Of a stretch of DNA of 41,706 bases, positions 1 to 8,119 are shown in pieces. Origin of the DNA: Sulfurovum sp. 16-42-52 (GTDB lineage: Bacteria > Campylobacterota > Campylobacteria > Campylobacterales > Sulfurovaceae); the NCBI GenBank assembly GCA_002281755.1, contig NCHB01000012.1, forward strand, positions 1 through 41,706, given 5' to 3'. The number at the start of each line of letters is the position of its first letter. Within the stretch, counting starts at the first letter, position 1. The position numbers and the translations under genes are program-made. Below the pieces are notes generated by a model, which worked only from the letters and a program-made list of their open reading frames with translations, searched no databases and was not told the DNA's origin.

Positions 1-227
1 CGATAATCCCTTGATAGATATTTGTTGCTCTTGATAGTTCTATTTTAGCTAAATTTCGGTTTTATCGTGGTTAGGTGGGGTTAATCAGAGGGTTCAATTT
101 AGTTTAGCCACCTATGAAATGCAGTCAAAATGCATTCTGGCAGAAGCAAAAAGGTTTCTTCGCTATATACTAAACACTCTTTAAGCCAAGCAGCGGTAAA
201 ATCCCGTTTACGTTTTATAGCGTATGT
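1..227. other. Intergenic region upstream of tRNA-Leu
   Basis: I see no convincing gene here on either strand. There is an 8-base direct repeat (CTTGATAG at 10-17 and 30-37, a 20-base period) and a small perfect hairpin (AATGCA 118-123 / TGCATT 131-136, 7-base loop). A TAAAAT hexamer at 197-202 sits about 25 bases before the tRNA and could be its -10 element, with no clear -35. None of this allows a functional call. Confidence 0.4.
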
Positions 228-312
228 GCCTCGGTGATGGAACTGGTAGACTTGGTAGACTCAAAATCTTCTGCCTTCGGGCGTGTCGGTTCGAATCCGA
301 CCCGGGGTACCA
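228..312 (+). tRNA. tRNA-Leu (anticodon CAA)
   Basis: An 85-base class II tRNA with encoded CCA. The acceptor stem GCCTCGG pairs with CCGGGGT (two G-U pairs), followed by ACCA at 309-312. The D loop carries the usual GGTAGAC. The anticodon loop CTCAAAA gives anticodon CAA, reading UUG. The long variable arm is a GCC-TTCG-GGC hairpin, typical of tRNA-Leu. The T arm is GTCGG-TTCGAAT-CCGAC. The anticodon stem has one apparent T-T mismatch, which is odd but does not undermine the call. No attachment-site-like duplication of its 3' end was noticed downstream. Confidence 0.95.
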
Positions 313-439
313 TCTTTTTATACACTTTATCTTCACACTTCTAGACTCCCTCTATTTTTATCTTTTTCTTGTATGATGGCTTTCGTAAAATTTGGCGTTT
401 ATTTCATCGCAGTAAATGCAGCAAAAAAGGTAACGAAAT

Positions 440-904
440 ATGAATAAAATAGGCATAGGCATAGACTATAGTAATGTATGTAAAGACTACAACACCATGT
501 ATCTCGATAGAGACAATACCGACAAAGAGACCATCGTCTGTATGACACAGGTCGTAGAGTGGCTTAAAGCACTTTTAAATGAAATGGTAGAAACCTACAA
601 CTACCGTATCTACAGAATGAACCAGGACACACCTGTAGCCATCGAAGATGTGGCACACAGAAGGTTTCTGTTTTACTCTTTGGAGAAAGAGATGCTGATG
701 CAAACGTTTGTGGTACAAGGCAACCCAATTGCCTATGATACCCTGACACAATGGGCAGAGAATGCACAAGACGGGATGCTCATCCAAAATGATGCTGAAG
801 GAGAAGGACTCTTTTTTTACTTGGAAGAAAACTCTCCGCTACACCACTGGCTAAAGGAAAAATTAAACCATTTTTCTTTGGAAGATGTGCCATTTGATGC
901 CTAA
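440..904 (+). CDS. Conserved hypothetical protein, 154 aa
   Basis: A soluble 154-residue acidic protein that I do not recognise. It has no signal peptide, membrane segment or metal motif that I can point to. The N-terminus (MNKIGIGIDYSNVCKDYNT) suggests a short beta strand, and the remainder alternates predicted helices with a few strands. The start is supported by an AAGG ribosome-binding site about 8 bases upstream. It is transcribed alone, between tRNA-Leu and a convergent exporter gene, and its stop codon lies in the loop of an intrinsic terminator. Length, start signal and clean coding make a real gene likely. Its function is unknown. Confidence 0.75.
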   Translation: MNKIGIGIDYSNVCKDYNTMYLDRDNTDKETIVCMTQVVEWLKALLNEMVETYNYRIYRMNQDTPVAIEDVAHRRFLFYSLEKEMLMQTFVVQGNPIAYDTLTQWAENAQDGMLIQNDAEGEGLFFYLEENSPLHHWLKEKLNHFSLEDVPFDA

Positions 905-921
905 CGCCACAGGCATCTTTT
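896..921 (+). terminator. Intrinsic terminator overlapping the stop of the 154-aa gene
   Basis: GATGCC (896-901) pairs perfectly with GGCATC (912-917) around a 10-base loop that includes the TAA stop at 902-904, followed by TTTT (918-921). The T run is short, so termination may be partial. The opposite strand has no T run after the hairpin, so the element acts in the + direction only, protecting the convergent exporter gene that ends at 920. Confidence 0.5.
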
Positions 922-3412
922 AGCTAGACAAAGGCTTTTTTGTACCAAAGGGTTTAAACACTACGACCAAAAGCGGTGAGAAGATCAGATCTGAGACGAT
1001 CGCTACCAGCAAAACAATCACCGTCAACAGACCAAAGATGAGTGTCGGGATAAAGTTGGACGTAACCAAGACCAAAAACCCTACTATGGTTGCTAGCGAA
1101 TAATAAAACATACCAAAGGCAATCGTTCCGTGTGCTCTGTGCATGGATGCAATATAATCTCCATCATGCGCAAGCTCTTCTCTAAAGCGGTACAAGTAGT
1201 GAATGGTATTGTCCACGGTGATACCAAGGGCGATGGAAGCGATGGTGATGCTCATCATATCCAAAGGAATCCCCGTAACACCCATGATGCCAAAAATGAC
1301 ACTGATGGGAACCATATTGACCGTCATAGCCAGCAAAGCAATCTTGAATGAACGGAACAAAAACAAAAACATAGACCCAAGCAAAAGCATAGCAAGACCC
1401 AGTGTAGCGATCTGCGAATCAAAGAGTGACTGAAGCATATTGTTATACAGTACCATCATCCCCACAAGTTTCACATTTTGGGGCTCTAACCCCACTTTAC
1501 TGACCAGTTCCTCTTTGATTTGAGCCAAGAGTGCATCTCGCCTCAAATCTTTATCCGAATCAACGATGCGTACCACAAAACGGGCTTCATTGTGATCGGT
1601 GTTCACATACGGCAACAGCAATATCTTTCTGTACTCCAAAGAAAGTTCGCTATACAGCAGTGCATACTCGAAATTATCAAAATCCTTACCCTCTTTGACC
1701 ATGCGTCCTACTTTTGAGAGTGTTGCCAAAGAGGAGACATTGCCCACTTGGGGGAGTGAATCCAAGTAGTCATGAACACGCTCAATCGTCTGCATTTTTT
1801 CTGGCGTAAACCAATACTTCGCATCATTGGTGTTTTGCTCGAATTCATCTTCAAAACTATCGAGTAAATCGTCGCTTTTCGCAGAGCTTGCTTGAACTTC
1901 GGTTTTGGCTTCAGGGAAAGTGATGACAATCTCCAAAGGTGTTGTACCGCCCAAGTTATTATCGATTTTTTGCATGCCTTTATAGATTTCTGTATTTTGC
2001 TTAAAGTAGTTTATGAAGCTGTTTTCAACGAACAACTGTGTCACACCATAGAGACTAAAAGCGATGATAAGCACAACCACCGCGATGATTTTTTTGCCAT
2101 GGTGTTCAACCGCATGGGCAAATACGGTATTGAGCGTAAAGGCTTTATCAAACACAAGTACAGGATCTTTTTTTGCTAAAAGCATCATGATAGCAGGAAA
2201 GAGTAAGTAAGCCGTGACTAACGAGACAGTCACACCGATATTCATCATCATACCCAGATCGATGATGGGTAAAATATCGCAGGTCATCAACGATATAAAT
2301 CCCGCATAAGAGGTCAAGATGATAAATATCGAGGGAATCGACATGCGTTTAAGGGTAATGGCTATCAGTTCTTTTTCACTAAAATCGGGATACAGCAGAT
2401 ACTCTTCACGGTAACTCACAATGAGATGAATCACCAATGAAAGTGTGGTGATAAGCTGCATCGCAACATAGTTGGAAGATACAACCGTAATCTCGATACC
2501 CAATAGCGCATTAATACCCGTAGTGATAATGAGCGCACTTAAAGAAACCACTATCGGCAACACCACAAAACGCATCTGCCTGAAAATAATCCAAAGCATC
2601 AACACCATAATAACCAAGATAGCCGTACCGTAAATAGCAATATCGTTTTTAACAAAACCGATCATATCATCGGCTATCATCATCACGCCACCCAAGAAGA
2701 GTTCCTCTTTTTCCTGGTAGGGTTTTAAAGTGGCGCGCACTTTTTCAATGAGTTGATGCATGGTGTCTCGGTTGGCATCATTGTACGCCTTAAACGCCAT
2801 CTTTGCAGTCAAAAACTGCTTATTCTCTTCAGCGCTGAGTTCGCGTGTTGCCTGTAGCTCTATGAAGGCATTGCGAGCTTGAAGCAACTTCGTATAAGTG
2901 CTGTCTTCTTTGAGGTTGATAAGGATGGCGGTTGTTTTAAAATCACTGCTCACAAGATTATTCGCATACAAGGGGCTTGTGGTCAGCTCTTTTTGTGCTA
3001 AGGTTTTGTTTGTATCTGGAGTGGAGAGTGTACGTACATTTTTTACCACTTCAGTGATAGCAATGGGCGGACTCTCAAGCAGTGGAACATCCAACAGTGT
3101 CGTCACGCTCTCCACGCCCTCTATCTGCAATAAAGACTCTTTGAGTGTTTGTATCGTCTTGAGGGTAGTATCTGAAAGCATCGCTGCATCGGGCGTATAA
3201 GCAACCAACAAATAATCAGGACTGATATACCGTCCATGCACTTCACGTGTCAGTTTTAAATCGACATCATTCTCCAACAGTAGCGTTTCAGCTGATGCAT
3301 CGATACTCAAATACTGCGCATAATAGCCCAAGATAGCCGTCGCAAGTGCCACAAAAACAATAATCGCCTTCGCATAGCCCGTAACAAAATCCGTATACTT
3401 CTGTAAAATCAT
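920..3412 (-). CDS. RND-superfamily exporter, MMPL/HAE3 type
   Basis: An inner-membrane transporter of 830 residues with the two-fold RND layout. TM1 lies near residues 15-35, followed by a large periplasmic loop of about 200 residues and a block of five or six helices (about 240-420, including SLVIHLIVSYREE). A second TM near 440-460 precedes another periplasmic domain (about 465-650) and a last helix block with GITVDNTIHYLYRFREE. The paired sterol-sensing-like blocks and the size below AcrB's (about 1,030) fit the HAE3/COG1033 'predicted exporter' family, which often handles lipids or hopanoids. The substrate cannot be read from the sequence. No periplasmic adaptor or lipid gene is adjacent, and it appears monocistronic. 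Confidence 0.85.
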   Translation of the reverse strand: MILQKYTDFVTGYAKAIIVFVALATAILGYYAQYLSIDASAETLLLENDVDLKLTREVHGRYISPDYLLVAYTPDAAMLSDTTLKTIQTLKESLLQIEGVESVTTLLDVPLLESPPIAITEVVKNVRTLSTPDTNKTLAQKELTTSPLYANNLVSSDFKTTAILINLKEDSTYTKLLQARNAFIELQATRELSAEENKQFLTAKMAFKAYNDANRDTMHQLIEKVRATLKPYQEKEELFLGGVMMIADDMIGFVKNDIAIYGTAILVIMVLMLWIIFRQMRFVVLPIVVSLSALIITTGINALLGIEITVVSSNYVAMQLITTLSLVIHLIVSYREEYLLYPDFSEKELIAITLKRMSIPSIFIILTSYAGFISLMTCDILPIIDLGMMMNIGVTVSLVTAYLLFPAIMMLLAKKDPVLVFDKAFTLNTVFAHAVEHHGKKIIAVVVLIIAFSLYGVTQLFVENSFINYFKQNTEIYKGMQKIDNNLGGTTPLEIVITFPEAKTEVQASSAKSDDLLDSFEDEFEQNTNDAKYWFTPEKMQTIERVHDYLDSLPQVGNVSSLATLSKVGRMVKEGKDFDNFEYALLYSELSLEYRKILLLPYVNTDHNEARFVVRIVDSDKDLRRDALLAQIKEELVSKVGLEPQNVKLVGMMVLYNNMLQSLFDSQIATLGLAMLLLGSMFLFLFRSFKIALLAMTVNMVPISVIFGIMGVTGIPLDMMSITIASIALGITVDNTIHYLYRFREELAHDGDYIASMHRAHGTIAFGMFYYSLATIVGFLVLVTSNFIPTLIFGLLTVIVLLVAIVSDLIFSPLLVVVFKPFGTKKPLSS

Positions 3413-3526
3413 TACACCACTTTCATGAACTCACATTGCCACACAGAGTGCCCCAAGATGAATGTTTTTCGAACTATAGCATAGATAAGCTTTTGGGGGA
3501 ACCGGAGAGTAATGTAGTCATGTTTT

Positions 3527-3937
3527 TTACACAACCCTCTGCATAAAATCATCAGCACTCAAACACGCTATACCACAGCTATAAAAATCTTTATCATTGG
3601 TGATAAGTGCATCACAGCCGTTTGCTTTGGCACAAAGGCACTGCATGACATCTTCCAAATCACACGCATTGTCTAGTGTGATGTCGAGTGCAGTCTCTAT
3701 CACATCTTTGCCAAAGGGGACGATGTGCCATTCGTTTATAACAAGTTTGAAAAATTCCAAAACTACTTTCTTATCTTTAGAAATATAGTAGATAGTACTT
3801 ACCATATCTTCACTCATAAGTATCTCAAAATCGTTGCTATACAGGTAGTCAAAGAGTTTTTTAGCCAATAGATTGCCAGCTCTATTGATATCTATAAAAT
3901 CAAGTATAACATTTGTGTCAAGATAAATTTTAGTCAT
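3527..3937 (-). CDS. PIN-domain toxin (VapC-like ribonuclease)
   Basis: A 136-residue single-domain PIN protein. Such toxins are Mg-dependent RNases, many of which cleave tRNA or rRNA. The expected acidic residues are present: D7 in YLDTNVILDF, E43 in MSEDM, E95/D96 in CDLEDVMQ and D115 in ALITNDKDF. The start codon overlaps the last 8 bases of the upstream antitoxin gene, the usual translational coupling of a type II pair. The partner resembles Phd/YefM rather than VapB, so 'PIN toxin' is safer than naming it vapC. All acidic residues are intact, so it is probably active unless neutralised. Confidence 0.85.
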   Translation of the reverse strand: MTKIYLDTNVILDFIDINRAGNLLAKKLFDYLYSNDFEILMSEDMVSTIYYISKDKKVVLEFFKLVINEWHIVPFGKDVIETALDITLDNACDLEDVMQCLCAKANGCDALITNDKDFYSCGIACLSADDFMQRVV

Positions 3938-4211
3938 TATAATACTTTGCTCTTTTGGATGCTTTTATCTCTTGGGATGTCATGTTTTGTGTTTCACCGT
4001 TAAGTATCCCAGCAAACTGCATGATTTTGTCTAACTTGGCTTTTTTTTCCGCGCTTATCTTTTTCTCCAAGAGAGCTTTAAACTCATCGGCATATTTGGG
4101 CGAGATTAATAATCCTTTTTTTTCGTGGGTTTTTTTGTCTTCTATCTCGACATAGTCGTATTGTTCTATGATTTTGGTATTTCTAGCCAATTCTCTGATA
4201 CCTATTGTCAT
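3930..4211 (-). CDS. Phd/YefM-like antitoxin
   Basis: A 93-residue protein encoded immediately before the PIN toxin. The N-terminal half (IRELARNTKIIEQYDYVEI, then GLLISPKYADEFKALLEKK) has the Phd-type pattern, in which an N-terminal DNA-binding fold is followed by a helix and a charged, likely disordered toxin-binding tail. The start has a clear AAGGAC ribosome-binding site 6 bases upstream. The gene lies under a consensus promoter whose -10 is covered by a palindrome, consistent with autorepression. The family call rests on motif resemblance, while the pairing and overlap are seen directly. Confidence 0.75.
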   Translation of the reverse strand: MTIGIRELARNTKIIEQYDYVEIEDKKTHEKKGLLISPKYADEFKALLEKKISAEKKAKLDKIMQFAGILNGETQNMTSQEIKASKRAKYYND

Positions 4212-4232
4212 CTTTTGTCCTTATGTTGTCTT

Positions 4233-4268
4233 TTGTATTATTATACAACCATATAAATATATTGTCAA
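4233..4268 (-). promoter_or_regulatory. Promoter and operator of the PIN toxin-antitoxin operon
   Basis: Read on the minus strand: TTGACA (4268-4263), a 17-base spacer, then TATAAT (4245-4240), a perfect sigma70 consensus. A perfect inverted repeat TTGTAT-N4-ATACAA (4233-4248) covers the -10 box and the likely start of transcription, the expected position for antitoxin autorepression. Transcription should start near 4233, giving a leader of about 20 bases with the AAGGAC site. Confidence 0.8.
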
Positions 4269-4326
4269 TCAATCCAAAGCATAGTTTGAGTAAAATACCT
4301 ACCCTACTCCACCACAAAGAGTCTCT

Positions 4327-5343
4327 ATGTCATCTGCTTTAGTGCTTCAAGCCTCAACCAACATCAAAGCTATGCTTCGTGATGCATTTTTGTATGATGA
4401 GACACATAGGGCGATGGTGATTTATGACCTGAACTCGACTTTATCTGTGACACTCACGCAAGCCTACCGTGAAGCGTTGCCACATGGCATATTTATCGAT
4501 TTTCATGAGACTTCTGCTGAGGCGATACTCTTACAGATAGACGCGTTACAGGAGAGGGATTTTGTGGCACTGGTGCAATCAAGCAGTTTTCGCCTCAACG
4601 CTTTTCGCCTCCGCATCGAGCTGTTTAAGATGAAAATCAAAGTCGCTGAACATCCCCACTTAGGCAGGATGCCATCAGAGGATGAAGTGAAGTATTACAT
4701 TGATGCATTGTCGTATGACAAAGAGTATTATCATCACACAGGGCATACTTTGAAGCAGATACTTCATAACGCCAAAGGTGCGGTGGTGCATAGTGGAAAT
4801 CACGAGCTTATCTTTCGTGGAGGTTTTGAAGAACCAAAACTCAACATCGGCGACTACAGAGAGATGAACAATGTCGGTGGACAGCTTCCTTTGGGAGAGG
4901 TTTTTACCGAATCAAAAGCACTCACTTCTTTAAACGGCAAAACCAACATCATCGCTTTTGGTGACATCCACTACAAGGTCAACATCCCGTCTCATCCTAT
5001 CACTATCGTCATCGAAAACGGTCAACTCATCGCCACGGAAAATACCACGGCTGAGTTTGAAGCGATGTTAGAGATGATAAGAGCAGAAGAAAAGGTGGTG
5101 TTGGTACGGGAACTGGGTTTAGGTCTGAACCGAGCCTTTAGCAAAGAGTGTGCTGTGTCAGACATGGGAACATTTGAGCGTATGTGTGGGCTACATCTCT
5201 CACTGGGAGCCAAACACGGCATCTATGCCAAAGAGGGATTTAAGAGAAATAGCGGTAAATTTCACATAGACGTGATGATAGACACTAGCCTATTTGAGAT
5301 AGACAATCAAACCGTTTTCAGAGAAGATGCTTGGCTCGTATAA
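4327..5343 (+). CDS. M29-like (aminopeptidase T-type) metalloenzyme
   Basis: A 338-residue cytoplasmic protein. The C-terminal half carries what appear to be the complete metal ligands of peptidase family M29: E191 in LPLGEVFTES, E262 in RELGLGLN, H290 in GLHLSLG, Y300, and H313/D315 in FHIDVMID. Aminopeptidase T of this family removes N-terminal residues with two metal ions, but the fold also includes ring-cleaving dioxygenases of the NicX type, so the reaction is open. The N-terminal half is less conserved. A TAAAAT box at 4291-4296 and an AAAGAG site precede the start. The next two genes follow closely and are probably co-transcribed. Confidence 0.6.
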   Translation: MSSALVLQASTNIKAMLRDAFLYDETHRAMVIYDLNSTLSVTLTQAYREALPHGIFIDFHETSAEAILLQIDALQERDFVALVQSSSFRLNAFRLRIELFKMKIKVAEHPHLGRMPSEDEVKYYIDALSYDKEYYHHTGHTLKQILHNAKGAVVHSGNHELIFRGGFEEPKLNIGDYREMNNVGGQLPLGEVFTESKALTSLNGKTNIIAFGDIHYKVNIPSHPITIVIENGQLIATENTTAEFEAMLEMIRAEEKVVLVRELGLGLNRAFSKECAVSDMGTFERMCGLHLSLGAKHGIYAKEGFKRNSGKFHIDVMIDTSLFEIDNQTVFREDAWLV

Positions 5344-5363
5344 ATAGGCAAGAAAGAGAAAAG

Positions 5364-5846
5364 ATGACAGAAAAAGAACAACTCATACAAGAGATAGAAA
5401 ACGCATTTAAAGATGTGGAAATCAAAGACGGCATCGGTATTTACGAGGCAGATGAGATATATGTGGGAAGCAGCCCCAAGCTCATCCAAAAAGGCAAAAA
5501 CAAAGACAGGCTGTGGTGGCGTTCCTGGACGCAAATCGCTGACAAGTATATCGCCTCTTACTCCTCCGTGATGGATTTGATGGATGCACAGGGCATCAAG
5601 TGGGCTTTGCCTGCATATATGATTTACATCATCAACTTCTACAAAGAAGGCTCTTTGAGCGTCGATAGCACGATTTATACGCTCGAAGAAGGGGCTTTGG
5701 GTCGGGATGGAGTGGATCTTTTTACACCGGAACAAAAAAGAGCCATCGCACACTTTTTGGTCTATGTGCTCACGCTGGGTGAAGAGTGGGTCGATGTAGA
5801 GTCAGCGCAAAATGCACTCGATAACATATGGGGAAGATACTTGTGA
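5364..5846 (+). CDS. DUF6714-like hypothetical protein
   Basis: About 160 residues, acidic and soluble. The ATG at 5364 is preferred to the earlier in-frame ATG at 5331, because the latter lies inside the M29-like gene and lacks a ribosome-binding site, while 5364 is preceded by AAGAAAGAGAAAAG. The pattern of an acidic N-terminal helix, a central WWRSW block, a membrane-like YMIYIINFY stretch (too short and buried to be a membrane anchor) and LFTPEQKRAIAHFL near the end resembles small proteins grouped as DUF6714. Function is unknown. It lies 20 bases after the M29-like gene and overlaps the HPP gene by four bases. Confidence 0.55.
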   Translation: MTEKEQLIQEIENAFKDVEIKDGIGIYEADEIYVGSSPKLIQKGKNKDRLWWRSWTQIADKYIASYSSVMDLMDAQGIKWALPAYMIYIINFYKEGSLSVDSTIYTLEEGALGRDGVDLFTPEQKRAIAHFLVYVLTLGEEWVDVESAQNALDNIWGRYL

Positions 5847-6400
5847 CGATGATAAAGAAAATTTTTTACCGTGTAAGAGGTGGTGGTGTTTGTCCTCCAA
5901 GAAAATCGTATAGAGATATTTTCTTTTCATTTTTTGGTGCTTTTTTGGGTATGTATCTCATCTCGACTATCAATCATTTTATGCAGATAGAACCGCTCAA
6001 TCAGCTTTTTGTTGTGGGTTCATTTGGTGCATCTGCTGTGTTGGTGTATGGTGCACCTCAAGCTGACTTTTCGCAGCCTAGAAACCTCATAGGTGGGCAT
6101 CTTATCTCTGCACTGATTGGTGTTTCCCTATACAAATACATCCATCTTGATATCGCTTTACTCAGTGCTTTGGCTGTGTCGCTCTCTATCGTTGCGATGC
6201 ACCTGACTAGAACCCTGCACCCACCTGGGGGAGCCACTGCCCTACTTGCTATCATCGGTTCAAACCAGATTCATACTTTGGGCTTTATGTTTGCATTTAC
6301 GCCCATCTTGACAGGCGCCGTGCTTTTACTGCTTGTCGCTCTTGTGGTCAATAACCAAACAAAAAACAAACAAAAACACTACCCACGCTATTGGTTCTAA
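5843..6400 (+). CDS. HPP-family integral membrane protein
   Basis: About 185 residues with four hydrophobic segments and the family signature LHPPGGATALLA in the third. HPP proteins are small membrane proteins, and a cyanobacterial and plastid member transports nitrite. Whether this one does so is unknown. An ATG exists at 5828 without a ribosome-binding site. I prefer the GTG at 5843, which forms a GTGA overlap with the upstream stop and has GGGGAAG 6 bases before it; ATG 5849 is a further option. The 3' end overlaps the convergent permease gene by four bases. Confidence 0.8.
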   Translation: MTMIKKIFYRVRGGGVCPPRKSYRDIFFSFFGAFLGMYLISTINHFMQIEPLNQLFVVGSFGASAVLVYGAPQADFSQPRNLIGGHLISALIGVSLYKYIHLDIALLSALAVSLSIVAMHLTRTLHPPGGATALLAIIGSNQIHTLGFMFAFTPILTGAVLLLLVALVVNNQTKNKQKHYPRYWF

Positions 6401-7341
6401 GGCAGTAGTTTAAGCTGTTTTTTGTCGATATAGACTGACAAGGGTATCTGCACCACATACCCAAACATGATAGGCAACAGCATCGACACACCAAATGTAC
6501 CCATAGAAAAAGTTGAAATCACCAAAGCAAGGGTCAGATAACGGGTCACACTGTGCCAAAAAGCAGCTCTTTGCTGTGCTGAGTTGAGATCATACACAAA
6601 GCTTGAGACACCCCACGTCAAAAGGTAAAAAACTGCCACCGCTACAAATGCAACAAGAAAGAGTTCTGGTTCAAAGTCATACACTTCGACCAAAAGCTGC
6701 GAATTTTGCAAGCCAAACAGGTAAAAAAGGATGATGAAAATGCTCACTTGGCTGATCACATTTCGATAGGTCTCTATCCAAGCAAGCAGAGGTTTAATGT
6801 AGCGTACTAACCTGCTGGCAAGAAAGGGTATGACGATCAAAAGCTCTATCACAGCACTTGCAAAACGCTCAATACTGATCTCTTCATCATAGCCGGTACC
6901 AAAATATCCTGCACTGTAGGTCGCAAAAATATGCAGTAAAAGCAGAGAAAATGAGATAAAAAGTAGGTTGATAAACAGCAGCAAAAACCCCAAAGAGGTA
7001 TCAGCATTGGTTTTTTTAATCCAGTGCATCACCATACCTCCTCCAGAAAGTACCGAGATTAAAAACAAGCCTGCAGCGATACCGAAATTTTGTGTAGCCA
7101 ATCCGATACCCACTGCAAAAATCGGCAGCACCAGATAGTTGATTACAAATCCTTTGAGTAATACTATTTTATGCTCCCAGACCAGTCTGATATCGCCCAG
7201 TTCAAACTTAAACAGCGAAGGCATAATGAGAGCAAGCCCTGCAAAAAGACAGATAGCAGTAGAAAATATAAAACCGTCTGTATAGCTTCCATACACAAAA
7301 CCAAGCACTGCTCCTAGAAAGATGACAACAATTAACTGCAT
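6397..7341 (-). CDS. Membrane permease of the bile acid:sodium symporter/auxin-efflux type
   Basis: About 314 residues, with nine or ten predicted membrane helices and a BART-superfamily look (residues 100-125 hold SVLSGGGMVMHW, a glycine-rich broken-helix motif). Members export or import organic anions or arsenite. No substrate can be assigned here, and no arsenic genes flank it. An in-frame ATG 15 codons upstream (7386) was not chosen, because the ATG at 7341 has a perfect GGAG site 5 bases before it and starts directly in the first membrane helix (MQLIVVIFLGAVLGFVYG). It appears monocistronic. Confidence 0.65.
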   Translation of the reverse strand: MQLIVVIFLGAVLGFVYGSYTDGFIFSTAICLFAGLALIMPSLFKFELGDIRLVWEHKIVLLKGFVINYLVLPIFAVGIGLATQNFGIAAGLFLISVLSGGGMVMHWIKKTNADTSLGFLLLFINLLFISFSLLLLHIFATYSAGYFGTGYDEEISIERFASAVIELLIVIPFLASRLVRYIKPLLAWIETYRNVISQVSIFIILFYLFGLQNSQLLVEVYDFEPELFLVAFVAVAVFYLLTWGVSSFVYDLNSAQQRAAFWHSVTRYLTLALVISTFSMGTFGVSMLLPIMFGYVVQIPLSVYIDKKQLKLLP

Positions 7342-7465
7342 TTTTTCTCCATTTATATAAACTTTAAAGACCTTAATCATACACAAAAATAGGCACTTTT
7401 TAGACAGGTTTCATTATAACTTGGTTATTATCGCCACCATTACAATTTAAACAGGGAAGCGCATT

Positions 7466-8119
7466 GTGGAAAACTGGTACAGTAACATAAGACTAAAAAG
7501 TGAAGAAATCTATCAATCCATCATCAAACACGGTTTTATCACAGATCTCATAGAGGGAAGGCTGGACAAAGATATTTTTGGCTTTTATATCAATCAGGAC
7601 TCACTGTATCTTGCAGAGTATAAAAAATCACTCGTTGCTGTAGGTACGAAATGCCACGATGCAGCACATACACAGTTTTTCTATGCTTCAGCCACCGGCA
7701 TCTTAGCGGTTGAGGATGCACTGCATAAACTGTTTCTCAAAAAAGAGTACTTCAACCCCGAACCCTCACCTGCTTGTGAACTTTATAACAGCTATCTTGC
7801 ACGTGTCGTGCATCATAGTTCGGTTGAAGTTGGTATTGCTGCTGTTTTACCTTGTTTTACCATCTACAAAGAGGTAGGAGACTACATAGCAGCACAGCAA
7901 CGCAACACAAAAGACAACCCCTACCAAAGCTGGATAGACACCTATGCCAGTGATGAATTTACCAAAGCTGTTGAGCAAGCTATCGCTATCGCTGATCACT
8001 ATGCGCTTAGCACATCGCCACAAAATCTGGCAAAAATGGAAGAAGCATTTCTCAAAACATCACGTCTGGAATGGATGTTTTGGGACAGTGCATACCAAAA
8101 GGAGAAATGGAAAATATGA
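7466..8119 (+). CDS. tenA: TenA-family thiaminase II / aminopyrimidine aminohydrolase
   Basis: A 217-residue all-helical enzyme that hydrolyses aminopyrimidines from degraded thiamin to return HMP to thiamin synthesis. Family residues are present: D45 in INQDSLYL, the catalytic cysteine C130 in AAVLPCFTIY, and E202 in the C-terminal RLEWMFWDSAY. The start codon is GTG with AGGGAAG 6 bases upstream. The gene ends in an ATGA overlap with thiD, so the HMP salvage enzyme and the HMP kinase are translationally coupled. I looked for a TPP riboswitch in the 80-base leader and found none. Confidence 0.93.
   Translation: MENWYSNIRLKSEEIYQSIIKHGFITDLIEGRLDKDIFGFYINQDSLYLAEYKKSLVAVGTKCHDAAHTQFFYASATGILAVEDALHKLFLKKEYFNPEPSPACELYNSYLARVVHHSSVEVGIAAVLPCFTIYKEVGDYIAAQQRNTKDNPYQSWIDTYASDEFTKAVEQAIAIADHYALSTSPQNLAKMEEAFLKTSRLEWMFWDSAYQKEKWKI

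Noticed and set aside
118-136. AATGCA/TGCATT hairpin as a regulatory element
   Set aside because: A six-base stem with no gene in a suitable position. It is likely chance in this composition.
228-312. tRNA-Leu as an attachment site of an island
   Set aside because: No repeat of the tRNA 3' end and no integrase were noticed in the window.
3527-4211. Calling the pair VapBC
   Set aside because: The toxin is a PIN protein, but the antitoxin looks Phd/YefM-like, so the VapB name is not supported.
7387-7465. TPP riboswitch before tenA
   Set aside because: The 79-base gap has no CTGAGA-type THI-box core and is too short for a full aptamer.
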